Counted from the stretch's first letter, positions 27,448 through 36,475 are shown. The stretch is 64,000 nucleotides of DNA from Achromobacter piechaudii NBRC 102461 (GCF_001571245.1 NZ_BCTK01000001.1:1054001-1118000); one strand, 5' to 3'. Numbers and translations: made by a program. Notes: generated by a model from the letters alone, not told the origin.

Positions 27448-28233
27448 TCAGCGCCCGCGGGCGTAAGCCTGCTCGCGCTGTTCCTCCAAGGCCTCGCGGC
27501 GAATGAAGTCGCGCACGAAGTCGCTGCTGGGCCGGTGGTGCAGGTTATAGGGGGTGTCCCATTGCGCGATGCGCCCCTGGCTCATGACACCGATACGGTC
27601 GGCGATGGCAAACGCTTCGGCCTGGTTGTGGGTGACCAGAATAGCCGTGTGGCCAGTGGTCTTCAGGATGTCGCGCACTTCGAACGCCAGGCGTTCGCGC
27701 GTATCCACGTCCAGGTTTGAGAACGGCTCGTCCAGCAGCAGCAGGTCGGGCGAGGGCGCGAGCGCGCGGGCCAGCGCCACGCGCTGTTGCTGCCCGCCCG
27801 AGATCTCATGCGGATAGCTGGCGGCGGCGTGGGCCAGGCCCACCAGTTCCAGCATTTCTTCGACGCGTCGCGCGCGTTCGGTGCGCGCCAGCTTGCGCAG
27901 GCCGAAGGCGACGTTCAGCGCGACGGTCAGGTGAGGGAACAGGGCGTAATCCTGGAACATCATGCCGACGCGGCGATGTTCGGGCGCGACCTGTTCAGTG
28001 GCCGACGAGATGACCGTGCCGTCCAGCAGGATGCGGCCCGCGCGTACCGGCTCGAAGCCCGCGATGGCACGCAGGACGGTCGTCTTGCCGCAGCCCGACT
28101 CGCCCAGCAGGCAGCCGATGTGCCCAACGGGCAGTCCCAGCGACAAATCCTGCACCACGGGCTTCAGGCCCTTGGGCGTGTCGTAGGCAAGGGAGAGATG
28201 TTCGATTTCTAGCAGATCGGGCACGATGATCAA
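27448..28233 (-). CDS. fbpC: ferric-iron ABC transporter ATP-binding protein
   Basis: The cytoplasmic ATPase of an Fe(III) importer. Walker A is GESGCGKT, the Q loop is MMFQDYALFPHLT, the signature is ISGGQQQRV, and Walker B is LLLLDEPFSNLD. At 261 residues it lacks most of the C-terminal regulatory domain of typical FbpC (about 340-350). The likely start is TTG at 28233, overlapping the permease TGA as TTGA; GTG 28224 is the nearest alternative. Third gene of the fbpABC operon. Confidence 0.88.
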   Translation of the reverse strand: MIIVPDLLEIEHLSLAYDTPKGLKPVVQDLSLGLPVGHIGCLLGESGCGKTTVLRAIAGFEPVRAGRILLDGTVISSATEQVAPEHRRVGMMFQDYALFPHLTVALNVAFGLRKLARTERARRVEEMLELVGLAHAAASYPHEISGGQQQRVALARALAPSPDLLLLDEPFSNLDVDTRERLAFEVRDILKTTGHTAILVTHNQAEAFAIADRIGVMSQGRIAQWDTPYNLHHRPSSDFVRDFIRREALEEQREQAYARGR

Positions 28234-29900
28234 TGTCCCATTTTCAGATTGGTGCGCGCCAGCAGGATGACGGGCAGAAGGCCGGCCAGCACGATCGCCA
28301 GCGCCGCGACGGCGCCTTCTTCATACGTGCCGCGCGCGGCTTCCGCGTACAGCCAGGTGGCCAGCGTGTCGAAATTCATGGGCCGCAGCAGCAGGGTGGC
28401 GGGCAGCTCTTTCATGGCGTCTACGAACACCAGCAGCGCGCTGGCCGCCAGCGCCGGCCGCAGCAGCGGCAGGTGGACTCGGCGCAGCGTGCCGCCCGAG
28501 GTTTCACCGAGCAGTCGCGACGCCTGTTCCAGCGAAGGCGGAATGCGGGCCAGCCCGGCTTCCAGTGCGCCCGTCGAAATGGCCAGGAAGCGGATGACGT
28601 AAGCGCATACCAGGGCGGTCATGGAACCCATCAGGAACAGGCCGGTTCCGCCAAACACCTTGGCCACCGCCGTGTCGATCCACATGAAAGGCGTCAGCAG
28701 GCCGATCGCCAGCACCGTGCCGGGCACGGCATAGCCCAGGCTGGCGATGCGCGCGCAGGCGCGGCCGGGGTTGAAGCCGGCGCTCTCGCGCAAGGTGCGT
28801 CCGGCCCAGGCCACGATCAGGCCACACAGCAGCGTCACGACCGTCGCGCTGAATGCGACGATCAGCGTGTTTGAAAGCCCGTTGATGAGCTGGTCGGACA
28901 CGCCGCCCACCAGATGCAGGCGCTTGTAGGTTTCCACGATCAGATACAGCGCCGGCGCAACGAAACCGATCACAACGGGTATCCATCCCAATATCGTGGC
29001 GATGGCGGCGGCGGGCCCGCGCAGTCGGCGCGGCTGCATGGGCCGCATGCGCTGCGTGTTGGCGTAGCGCTGGCGCTTGCGGCCGTGGCGTTCCAGCAAG
29101 ATCAGGCCGATCACGATGGCCAACATGGTCAGCGCGATCTGCGCCGCGCCCGCCAGGTCGGATCGCGTGACCCAGGTCGTGTAGACCGATACGGTCAGGG
29201 TCTGCACGCCCAGGAATTCAGAGGCGCCGATGTCGTTCAGCGTTTCCAGCAAGGCCAGGCTGACGCCGACCACGATGGCCGGCCGCGCCAGCGGCAGCGC
29301 CACGCGGCAGAAGACGGCGATGCGGCCCGCGCCCAGCGTGCGCGCGGCTTCTAGCAGGCTGGCCGCCTGCGTCATGAACATCACGCGCGTGCTGAGGTAG
29401 ACGTAGGGATACAGGACGAAACCCAGCACGAAAATCGCGCCATAGATGGACCGCAGGTCGGGCAGCCGGAACTGGCGCGGGCTGTCATAGCCCAGCAGCG
29501 CGCGGATCGCGGTCTGGATGGGGCCGATGGGATGCAGCAGGTCCAGGTAGGCGAAGGCGATGATGTAGGTAGGCACCGCCAGCGGCAGCAGCAGGGCCCA
29601 GGTCAGGATGCGGCGGGTCGGAAAGTCATAGGCGGTCACAAGCCAGGCCGCGCCCGTGCCCAACAGCGTGACGACAATGCCCACGCCCGCCAGCAGGATG
29701 GCGGTATTCGCAAGCGCCTGCGGCAACACGTAGCTGGCCAGATGCTGCCAGTGCGACAGCTCCCCGCCCAACGCCCACCAGCCCAGCGTCAGGACGGGGG
29801 CAAGCACCGCCAGAGCGATCAGGCCGGCGCCCGCCAACCAGCCGGCGCCGCGTTCGGTCCAGCGCAAGCGCATCGGCCGGGGCAAAGATTCAGTGTGCAT
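28230..29900 (-). CDS. fbpB: ferric-iron ABC transporter permease
   Basis: A 556-residue inner-membrane protein with two repeated permease modules, about 12 membrane segments, as in FbpB/SfuB. Each half has an EAA-type loop that contacts the ATPase: LLEAARTLGAGRIAVFCRVAL near 183-203 and SLEQASRLLGETSGGTLRRV near 463-482. The gene follows fbpA across a 102-bp gap with two hairpins, and overlaps the fbpC-like gene by 4 nt. Confidence 0.92.
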   Translation of the reverse strand: MHTESLPRPMRLRWTERGAGWLAGAGLIALAVLAPVLTLGWWALGGELSHWQHLASYVLPQALANTAILLAGVGIVVTLLGTGAAWLVTAYDFPTRRILTWALLLPLAVPTYIIAFAYLDLLHPIGPIQTAIRALLGYDSPRQFRLPDLRSIYGAIFVLGFVLYPYVYLSTRVMFMTQAASLLEAARTLGAGRIAVFCRVALPLARPAIVVGVSLALLETLNDIGASEFLGVQTLTVSVYTTWVTRSDLAGAAQIALTMLAIVIGLILLERHGRKRQRYANTQRMRPMQPRRLRGPAAAIATILGWIPVVIGFVAPALYLIVETYKRLHLVGGVSDQLINGLSNTLIVAFSATVVTLLCGLIVAWAGRTLRESAGFNPGRACARIASLGYAVPGTVLAIGLLTPFMWIDTAVAKVFGGTGLFLMGSMTALVCAYVIRFLAISTGALEAGLARIPPSLEQASRLLGETSGGTLRRVHLPLLRPALAASALLVFVDAMKELPATLLLRPMNFDTLATWLYAEAARGTYEEGAVAALAIVLAGLLPVILLARTNLKMGH

Positions 29901-29928
29901 GCTTCAAACTTGATGGCATCAATGGCAA

Positions 29929-29996
29929 GGCCTGTTCCCTTTTAGAGAGGGAACAGGCCCAATACTGTCGGATGGCCACGGCACGCCGTGGCCATC
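29929..29996 (-). terminator. two successive hairpins between fbpA and fbpB
   Basis: First hairpin: 12-bp arms at 29929-29940 and 29948-29959 with a 7-nt loop. Second: 12-bp arms GATGGCCACGGC (29971-29982) and its complement (29985-29996), effectively an 11-bp stem with a 4-nt loop. Neither has a clean T tract. Partial termination or 3'-end protection of the fbpA message is likely, giving more binding protein than permease. Confidence 0.6.
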
Positions 29997-30002
29997 GGTG
30001 AA

Positions 30003-31046
30003 TCAGTTGTCGAAACCGACCTTGTCGACCAGTTCGCTGGCTTGCTTGCGATGTTTGGCGATTTCGGTCAGGGGCAGCGGATCAACCTTCAATTCGCCAA
30101 AGCTGGCGATGACCGGATCGAGCTTCACGCCCTTGCGCACGGGGTATTCGTAGTTGGCCTGGGCGTACAGCGCCTGGGCGGGTTCGGACACCAGGAAGTC
30201 CAGTAGCTTGATGGCGTTGGTCTTGTTGGGTGCGTGCGCGGCAACGGCTGCGCCGCTGACGTTCACGTGCGTGCCGCCGCTCTTGGCGTTGGCGAACGTG
30301 GGGCGGATGACCTTGATGGCGTCGCCCCACTTGCGTGCGTCCGTGCCCGGCTCGGCGTTCTTCATGTGGCCGACGTAGTAGGCGTTGGCCAGGCCGATAT
30401 CGCAGATACCGCCCAGGATGTCGCGCGCCACGTCGCGGTCGCCGCCGGCCGCCTTGCGAGCCAGGTTGGCCTTGACGCCACGGAGCCATTTTTCGGTGGC
30501 TTCGGCGCCGTCATGGGCAATCATCGAGGCGACCATGGCGGTGTTGTAGGGGTGCTGGCCCGAACGGATGCAAACCTTGCCTTTCCACTTCGGATCGGCC
30601 AGGTCTTCGTAGCGGAAGGATTCCAGCTTCAGGTCTTTTTCCACATACAGCACGCGGTCGCGCAGCGACAGGGCGTACCACTTGCCATCCGCGCCGCGCA
30701 GGTTGGCGGGGATGACCGATTCCAGCGTTTCGGACTTGACCGATTGCGTCACGCCGCCGTCGACCAGATCCAGCAGGTTGCCGATGTCCACGGTCATCAG
30801 CACGTCAGCGGGCGACTTGGCGCCTTCGGCCTTGACGCGTTCCAGCAGGCCGTCCTTGACGAACACGGTGTTGACCTTGATGCCGCTTTCCTTGGTGAAG
30901 GCGTCCAGCAGCGGCTGGATAAGCTTGGGTTCCCGGGTGGTGTACAGGCTGACTTCTTCGGCGGCGTTGGCCGTGACGGTGAAGGCGGCGGCGCCAGCGA
31001 GCGCCAGGGCGCGCAGCAGCGAATTCAATTGGGGACGCTTGGTCAT
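30003..31046 (-). CDS. fbpA: periplasmic ferric-iron binding protein
   Basis: The capture protein of the Fe(III) ABC importer, 347 residues. The signal peptide is 1-28 (ends ANA). The mature protein starts EEVSLYTTREPKLIQPLLDAF, a hallmark of the FbpA/FutA/Idi group, and the iron-ligand tyrosine pair is in ANAYYVGHM (about 225-233). It heads the operon fbpA-fbpB-fbpC, and a Fur-like box stands about 80 bp upstream. Confidence 0.93.
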   Translation of the reverse strand: MTKRPQLNSLLRALALAGAAAFTVTANAAEEVSLYTTREPKLIQPLLDAFTKESGIKVNTVFVKDGLLERVKAEGAKSPADVLMTVDIGNLLDLVDGGVTQSVKSETLESVIPANLRGADGKWYALSLRDRVLYVEKDLKLESFRYEDLADPKWKGKVCIRSGQHPYNTAMVASMIAHDGAEATEKWLRGVKANLARKAAGGDRDVARDILGGICDIGLANAYYVGHMKNAEPGTDARKWGDAIKVIRPTFANAKSGGTHVNVSGAAVAAHAPNKTNAIKLLDFLVSEPAQALYAQANYEYPVRKGVKLDPVIASFGELKVDPLPLTEIAKHRKQASELVDKVGFDN

Positions 31047-31126
31047 GTCGGGAAACTCCGGCTAGGGCTGCATCGAAAAGGGCAGGAACTCCAGCCCCTT
31101 GGCGATGCTCAAAACGGTCTGCTAAC

Positions 31127-31145
31127 GAAAATGATTATCAAATGA
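31127..31145. promoter_or_regulatory. Fur-box-like operator
   Basis: GAAAATGATTATCAAATGA agrees with the 19-bp Fur consensus at 12 positions, with a perfect ATGATTATCA core. It lies upstream of fbpA in the divergent gap with fpr, so iron repression of fbpABC is expected. Confidence 0.65.
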
Positions 31146-31220
31146 GAACGCGACAATAACAGGAAGCAAACGCGCGTTCAACTATTCGTCAGCGGCATTG
31201 TCCCAGCCTTGATTCCTATC

Positions 31221-31239
31221 AATACGTCATAAGCGTATT
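31221..31239. promoter_or_regulatory. inverted repeat upstream of fpr
   Basis: AATACG-N7-CGTATT is a perfect 6-bp inverted repeat and contains a T-N11-A pattern as used by LysR-type regulators. It lies 69 bp before the fpr start. In Pseudomonas the LysR regulator FinR activates an fpr gene; whether a similar factor acts here is inference. Confidence 0.4.
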
Positions 31240-31307
31240 ACGGAATAATGAGACAAGTTCCCAACAAGACCTGTAGAATAGGGACAACCCTAATAAGCGA
31301 ATTCGAC

Positions 31308-32084
31308 ATGGCTGCTTTCAACACCGAGCGCGTTCTTAGCGTGCACCACTGGAACGACACCCTGTTCTCCTTCACCACGACGCGTGACGCGGCCTTGCGG
31401 TTCCACAACGGCCACTTCGTCATGATCGGCCTGGAAGTCGAAGGCAAACCGCTGCTGCGGGCCTACAGTATCGCCAGCGCCAACTACGAAGAAAACCTCG
31501 AATTTCTCAGCATCAAGGTGCAAAACGGCCCGCTCACGTCGCGCCTGCAGCATCTGAAAGAGGGCGACACGATTCTGGTCAGCCGCAAGCCGGTCGGCAC
31601 GCTCGTCGTCGATGACCTCAAGCCGGGCAAGCATCTGTTCCTGTTCGGCACCGGCACGGGCCTGGCCCCGTTCATGAGCATCATCAAAGACCCGGACATC
31701 TACGAACGCTTCGACAAGGTCATCTTGGTCCATGGCGTGCGTTGGGTCAGCGAACTGGCCTACGCCGACTTCATCGAGAAAGAACTCCCGAACAACGAAT
31801 TCTTCGGCGATGTCGTGCGCGAAAAGCTCGTGTACTACCCCACCGTTACGCGTGAGCCGTTCCGCAACCAGGGCCGCATCACCGAACTGATGGAAAACGG
31901 CAAGCTGTGCGATGACATCGGCATTCCCCAGATCAACCCGGAAACCGACCGTGCCATGATCTGCGGTAGCCCGCATATGCTGGCTGACATCAGCGCCATG
32001 CTCGACAAGCGCGGCTTCACTGTGTCGCCGGGTGTGGGTCAGCCGGGCGATTACGTGGTTGAGCGCGCGTTCGTCGACAAATAA
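31308..32084 (+). CDS. fpr: ferredoxin/flavodoxin-NADP+ reductase
   Basis: A 258-residue FAD enzyme passing electrons between NADPH and ferredoxin or flavodoxin. The FAD site is LRAYSIAS (near 50-57), the NADP site is FGTGTGLAPFMS (near 113-124), and CGSPHML precedes the C-terminal GDYVVERAFVDK, the subclass-I end. ATG 31308 is chosen because the sequence from there matches the family; the upstream in-frame start adds 20 unrelated residues. It is divergent from fbpA, which fits a role in iron or oxidative-stress metabolism. Confidence 0.93.
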   Translation: MAAFNTERVLSVHHWNDTLFSFTTTRDAALRFHNGHFVMIGLEVEGKPLLRAYSIASANYEENLEFLSIKVQNGPLTSRLQHLKEGDTILVSRKPVGTLVVDDLKPGKHLFLFGTGTGLAPFMSIIKDPDIYERFDKVILVHGVRWVSELAYADFIEKELPNNEFFGDVVREKLVYYPTVTREPFRNQGRITELMENGKLCDDIGIPQINPETDRAMICGSPHMLADISAMLDKRGFTVSPGVGQPGDYVVERAFVDK

Positions 32085-32122
32085 ATCTGTCAGTGCGCCA
32101 GCCGGCATCTGCCAGGCAGCAT

Positions 32123-32152
32123 AAAAAGCCCATCGCATGCGATGGGCTTTTT
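32123..32152. terminator. bidirectional intrinsic terminator
   Basis: A perfect 30-nt palindrome (AAAAAGCCCATCGCA and its complement) lies between the convergent fpr and Bug receptor genes, with A/T-tracts on both ends. Confidence 0.9.
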
Positions 32153-32180
32153 GTTTACTGTGCAGGCCAGGCGCGGTGGA

Positions 32181-33146
32181 TCATTCCGGTTGAATGCCCG
32201 CCTTCTTGATGATGTCGCCCCATTTCTTCGATTCCGCTTGCTGGAATGCGGCCAGCTCGTCAGGCGTAGACGTGGCGGCGTCGGTGCCTGTCTGCGCGTA
32301 GAACTGTTGGGCCGGCTTGGTCTTGGTGGCCTTGACCAGCAGCTCATTCAAGCGCTTGACGACGTCAGGCGGCGTGCCTGCCGGCGCATAGGCCGCGAAC
32401 CAGTAGCCCATCTCGTAGCCCGGCACGCCCGATTCGGCGATTGTCGGCACGTCGGGCGCCAGCGGCGAACGGGCGGTGCCCGTCACCCCCAACGCGCGCA
32501 GCTTGCCCGATTTGACCTGCGGCAGGCCGGTGGCGGTGTCGGTGATCATCATATTGATCTGTCCACCCAGCAGGTCGGTCACCGCCAGCGGATTGCTCTT
32601 GTAGGGCACGTGCAGCAATTGCACGCCCGCCATCTGTTGCAGCAATTCGCCCGCGATGCGGCTGCTGGAACTGCCGCTGCCGAAACTGAGCTTGCCCGGC
32701 GACTGCTTGGCTTGCGCCAGGAAGTCTGCGACGGTCTTGGCGGGCGATTCGGGGTTCACCACCATGATCTGGCCGCCTTTGCCCAACAGCGAGATCGGTG
32801 CGAAGTCCTTCACGGGATGGTAAGTCAACGTCTTGTACAGATGCTCGTTGGCGGCATGCGTGGTGTTGGTGGTGATCAGCACGGTATAGCCGTCCGGCGC
32901 CGCCCGGGCGCCTGCCGCTGCGCCGATCATCGCGCTGGCGCCCGGCTTGTTTTCGATGACGACGGCCTGGCCGGTTTGCTCGGTCACGCCCTGGCCGATC
33001 GCGCGGCCGATCTGGTCGGTGGCGCTGCCCGCCGCAAAAGGCACGATGAACGTGATCGGCTTGGTCGGGAACGACTGCGCCAGCGCGGTCAAGGGCAGGG
33101 CGGCGGCCAGCAGCAAGGCCAGGCGGCCCTTGGACGAAATTCGCAT
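32181..33146 (-). CDS. Bug-type tripartite tricarboxylate transporter receptor
   Basis: A periplasmic binding protein of 321 residues. The signal peptide is 1-23 (ends ALA). Blocks include FPTKPITFIVPFAAGSATD, VIENKPGASAMIGA, LHVPYKSNPLAVTDLLGG and PDVPTIAESGVPGYE. It is last in a minus-strand operon with the AtuA-like genes (39-bp gap), so its ligand is probably the substrate or precursor of that pathway. It is clearly different from the Bug protein at 26.4 kb. Confidence 0.9.
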   Translation of the reverse strand: MRISSKGRLALLLAAALPLTALAQSFPTKPITFIVPFAAGSATDQIGRAIGQGVTEQTGQAVVIENKPGASAMIGAAAGARAAPDGYTVLITTNTTHAANEHLYKTLTYHPVKDFAPISLLGKGGQIMVVNPESPAKTVADFLAQAKQSPGKLSFGSGSSSSRIAGELLQQMAGVQLLHVPYKSNPLAVTDLLGGQINMMITDTATGLPQVKSGKLRALGVTGTARSPLAPDVPTIAESGVPGYEMGYWFAAYAPAGTPPDVVKRLNELLVKATKTKPAQQFYAQTGTDAATSTPDELAAFQQAESKKWGDIIKKAGIQPE

Positions 33147-33185
33147 GTTGTGTCTCCTGTGGTGCTTTTTTTATAGGGGAAGGGG

Positions 33186-33575
33186 TCAGGCGGCCGGGGG
33201 GCGGTCGCCTGGTATGTCTGGCAGTCGGCGCGCCAGTTCGGCACTGACCTCCACCGTCAGGTCCAGCAATCGGAAGGACAGGCTTTTGCCATGCGTGTCC
33301 AGGTTCAATGCGTCGTTCACACCGCCGTCCAGCACGCCTTCCAGCACGAAGTTCATGGCGTGCAGCGTCGGCAGCAGATAGCGAGTGACACGCGTCGGGT
33401 GGCGGTATGCAAACCACTCGGCAACGCGCGCTTCAGTGACTTGCGCCGCCAGCACCTCATAGCATTCCGGATCCCAGGCGATCAGGCTCAGGTTGGAGAT
33501 GTCGCCTTTATCGCCGGAACGACTGTGGCCCAGGCGATAGAGCGGCACGGCCTGCATGGTGGTTGAGCCGGTCAT
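33186..33575 (-). CDS. AtuA-like ferredoxin-fold domain protein
   Basis: A small protein of 129 residues with RLGHSRSGDKGDISNLSLIA, the signature of the domain found at the C terminus of longer AtuA proteins, and NFVLEGVLDGGVNDALNLD. Here it is a separate polypeptide, coupled to the larger AtuA gene by an ATGA overlap, so the two probably form one complex. The role in catabolism is known only by association. Confidence 0.85.
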   Translation of the reverse strand: MTGSTTMQAVPLYRLGHSRSGDKGDISNLSLIAWDPECYEVLAAQVTEARVAEWFAYRHPTRVTRYLLPTLHAMNFVLEGVLDGGVNDALNLDTHGKSLSFRLLDLTVEVSAELARRLPDIPGDRPPAA

Positions 33576-34930
33576 GGCGCAAGGTCCTCAAGAAAAGTCC
33601 AGCCGCTGTGCACGGCATCGCGGGCAATGGTGCAGGACACCATGTTCAGTCGTGGGCGTAGCGCGGTGCGCACGCCGCCGCCGCCTGCCGGGCCGCAGGT
33701 GTACAGCGCGGTCACCTCGCGCAGAATGCGTTCGGCCTGGCCTCGGTCGGCGTGTTCGCCGGCCAGTCGCAGCCGCACGTCGCGCGCATGGGAATCGGGC
33801 AAGGCGCGACGCATTTCGCCGGCGTCATCGCCCAGGATGCTGATCGCGCCGATCAGATCGGCGCGCAGCGTAAAGCCGGATCCCAGCCGCTTTTGCACGA
33901 TGTCGGCAGCCAGCCGCGCGCGTGCTTCGGCCTGAACGCCTGCATACGAAATCTCGGCTTCGGCCAGCCAGCCTCCGCGATAGCAGACATTGACTTTCAA
34001 TTCGGCGGGACGCGCATGGCCTGTGATGCCGTGCACCGCGACGCGGTTGCCGCCCAGTTCGACGACGCGCGCCTGGCTCAGATCGGCCACCACGTCGGGC
34101 GTCAGGTAGCGCGCGGGGTCGTGCACTTCATACAGAAGCTGTTCCTTGACCGTGCGCGCGTCCACCGCGCCGCCGGTACCTTCGGCCTTGCCGATCACGA
34201 ATTCGCCATCGGCATCGATCTGCGCGATGGGATAGCCCGCTGCGTGCACGTCGGGTACTTCTTTCAAGCCGGGTACGCAGAAGTAGCCCCCGGTGACTTG
34301 CAAGCCGCATTCCAGCATGTGGCCGGCCATGGTGGCGCGGCCAAGGCGGGGCCAGTCCGCCGCGTCCCAACCAAAGTGCGCCAGGGCAGGGCCCAGTGTC
34401 AATGAAGGATCGGCGACGCGGCCCGCCACCACGATCTGTGCGCCCGCCGCCAAGGCTTCGGCGATTTCGGTCGCGCCCAGATAGGCGGTCGCGCTGACGA
34501 CGTCGCGCCCCACGAGCGCGGCGCCCAGGCGATCTTGCAGCAGGGCGCGTTGCTCGGGTGTGTTCAGCGCGTCGCCATGCACCACCGCGATGCGAGGTAC
34601 GGGCAGGCCTTGTTCGCGGGCGATGGCCGCGATGCGGCGGGCGGCCGCCTGCGGGTTGGCCGCGCCAAAATTGCTGACGATGTTGATGCCGTGGCGCAGG
34701 CAGTCGGCCAGCACCGGCGAGACCAAGTCGTCCAGCAACGGCTCGTAGCCGTGATTGGGGTTGTCGTTGCGTGCCAGTTGCGCAAGCGCCAGCGTGCGTT
34801 CGGCAAGCGTTTCAAAGATCAACGTGCCGCCGCCTTGGGCGGCCAGCGTGCGCACGACAGCGGCGGCGCCGTCGCTGCGGTCGCCGGAGAAGCCAGAGGC
34901 GCAGCCGATAAGCAGGGGAGTTTGAGGCAT
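33572..34930 (-). CDS. acyclic terpene utilisation AtuA family protein (DUF1446)
   Basis: A 452-residue protein of the AtuA family, first linked to citronellol/geraniol catabolism in Pseudomonas; its biochemical activity is not settled. Family features include IGCASGFSGDRSDGA at the start, IVSNFGAANP, IVVAGRVADPSLTLGP, KAEGTGGAVDARTVKEQL and YTCGPAGGGGVR near the end. No other atu genes (carboxylases, CoA ligases) are in the window, so a terpene role is doubtful; a hydroxy-acid or branched-carboxylate pathway fed by the Bug protein is an alternative. Confidence 0.85.
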   Translation of the reverse strand: MPQTPLLIGCASGFSGDRSDGAAAVVRTLAAQGGGTLIFETLAERTLALAQLARNDNPNHGYEPLLDDLVSPVLADCLRHGINIVSNFGAANPQAAARRIAAIAREQGLPVPRIAVVHGDALNTPEQRALLQDRLGAALVGRDVVSATAYLGATEIAEALAAGAQIVVAGRVADPSLTLGPALAHFGWDAADWPRLGRATMAGHMLECGLQVTGGYFCVPGLKEVPDVHAAGYPIAQIDADGEFVIGKAEGTGGAVDARTVKEQLLYEVHDPARYLTPDVVADLSQARVVELGGNRVAVHGITGHARPAELKVNVCYRGGWLAEAEISYAGVQAEARARLAADIVQKRLGSGFTLRADLIGAISILGDDAGEMRRALPDSHARDVRLRLAGEHADRGQAERILREVTALYTCGPAGGGGVRTALRPRLNMVSCTIARDAVHSGWTFLEDLAP

Positions 34931-35006
34931 GAAAAGTCCAGTCGAGCCTGCGGTTTCTGCTCACTATAGGTACGCGCACATCATCAGTAAAATAGAAAGA
35001 TCGGAT

Positions 35007-35016
35007 CAATTGATAG
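35007..35016. promoter_or_regulatory. palindrome before the divergent LysR gene
   Basis: ATCAATTGAT is a perfect 10-bp palindrome in the 95-bp gap between the divergent AtuA operon and the LysR gene, 10 nt before the LysR ATG. It could be the regulator's autoregulatory site. Confidence 0.3.
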
Positions 35017-35025
35017 AAAAAAGCC

Positions 35026-35940
35026 ATGAATCTATCTGCCAGGCAGCTACGCGCCTTCGTCGCGCTAGCCGATGAACGGCACTTCACGCGGGCGGCGCAG
35101 CGCTGCCATCTGACGCAACCCGCTTTCAGCGCGCTGATCCGGCAACTGGAAGACAGCGCCGGCTTGCGGCTCTTTGATCGCAACACCCGGCACGTCGAAT
35201 TGACGGCCGAAGGACGGGTGTTGGACGCCTCGGCGCGCCGGCTGCTGGCCGATATGGACCTGGTCATGGAAGATATGCACGATCACGCCGCGCGTCGGCG
35301 CGGGCGTGTCGCCCTGGCCGCGCTGCCGTCGCTGGCGGCGGGTTGGTTGCCCGGCCTGCTGGCCCGATTTGGGCAGGCGCATTCCGGTATCGTGGTCGAC
35401 CTGCGCGACGCGTTGCTGGACCCTTGCCTGGATATGGTGCAAAGCGGACAGGTGGACTTCGCCGTGGCGTCCCGGCGCGCGGACATGACGGATCTGGATA
35501 GCGAATTCCTGCACGCCGACCGCTATTTTCTGGTGTGTCGGGCTGATCACCCTTTGGCCTCGCAACCGCGCGTCCGGCTCCGCGATATTGCGCGCCACCC
35601 CGTCATTCAGCTTGCGCGCGGCAGCAGTGTGCGCAAACATTTGGACGCGGCGTTCGGCGCCGACGCGCCCATGCCAGTGTTTGAAGTCGAGCATTTGGCC
35701 ACTGTGACCGGGCTGGTGCGCGCCGGTCTGGGCGTGTCGGTGGTGCCGGCGATGACGCTGTTTCACTTCGCCAGCAACGACCTGCGCATCGTGCCCTTAG
35801 CCGGGCGCGCGCTGACTCGGCCGCTTTACCTGGTGCAGCGCAAAGGCCGCAGCTTGTCCGTGGCCGCGCAGGCGCTGGTCGAGCTGTTGATCGCGCATCG
35901 GGGCGATATCGGCGGCGCCGGCCATCAGGCAGAGGGTTGA
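35026..35940 (+). CDS. LysR-family transcriptional regulator
   Basis: A 304-residue regulator. The helix-turn-helix is near 17-36 (HFTRAAQRCHLTQPAFSALI), followed by an effector domain at about 90-295. It is transcribed divergently from the AtuA/Bug operon across 95 bp, the classic layout for a LysR activator and its target. The ligand is probably an intermediate of that pathway. Confidence 0.9.
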   Translation: MNLSARQLRAFVALADERHFTRAAQRCHLTQPAFSALIRQLEDSAGLRLFDRNTRHVELTAEGRVLDASARRLLADMDLVMEDMHDHAARRRGRVALAALPSLAAGWLPGLLARFGQAHSGIVVDLRDALLDPCLDMVQSGQVDFAVASRRADMTDLDSEFLHADRYFLVCRADHPLASQPRVRLRDIARHPVIQLARGSSVRKHLDAAFGADAPMPVFEVEHLATVTGLVRAGLGVSVVPAMTLFHFASNDLRIVPLAGRALTRPLYLVQRKGRSLSVAAQALVELLIAHRGDIGGAGHQAEG

Positions 35941-36049
35941 AACCGGGATTCGATCATCCCTGCGTCATCCGGCCACTTTCGCAAATGTCTATTGCTGGAT
36001 AAACTTCGATAGTTGTAGCTTTCTATCCGTCAACTGAAGGATTCCGCCC

Positions 36050-36436
36050 ATGAGCAAGCAAATCATCCATACCGACGCAGCGCCCGCCGCCGTTGGCCCT
36101 TACTCGCAAGCGGTTGCCGTTAGCGGCACCAAGACTGTCTACTTGTCGGGCCAGATCGGCCTGGAGCCGGGCACGGGCGATCTGGTCTCTGAAAACTTCG
36201 ACGCGCAGGTGCGCCAAGCCTTTGCCAACATGCAAGCCGTCATCACCGAGGCCGGCGGCACGCTGGACAACGTGGTCAAGCTGACCTTGTTCCTGACCGA
36301 CCTGGGCAAGTTCACCGCCGCCAACTCCATCATGGCCGAGATCATTCCGCAGCCTTTCCCGGCGCGCTCGACCATCGGCGTGGCCAGCTTGCCCAAGGGC
36401 GCGCAGTTCGAAGTCGAAGCCATCATGGTCCTGTAA
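36050..36436 (+). CDS. ridA: RidA family 2-iminobutanoate/2-iminopropanoate deaminase
   Basis: A trimeric cytoplasmic protein of 128 residues that hydrolyses reactive enamines/imines made by PLP enzymes. Start block AAPAAVGPYSQAV, the YLSGQIGLEPGTGDLV region, and the catalytic Arg in FPARSTIGVASLP followed by VEAIMV are all intact, so it is the archetypal active form. It stands upstream of recG by 39 bp and may be co-transcribed. Confidence 0.95.
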   Translation: MSKQIIHTDAAPAAVGPYSQAVAVSGTKTVYLSGQIGLEPGTGDLVSENFDAQVRQAFANMQAVITEAGGTLDNVVKLTLFLTDLGKFTAANSIMAEIIPQPFPARSTIGVASLPKGAQFEVEAIMVL

Positions 36437-36475
36437 GGCGTATCCGCACGCTGCATTCCAAGGGTTCGTTCCTTC

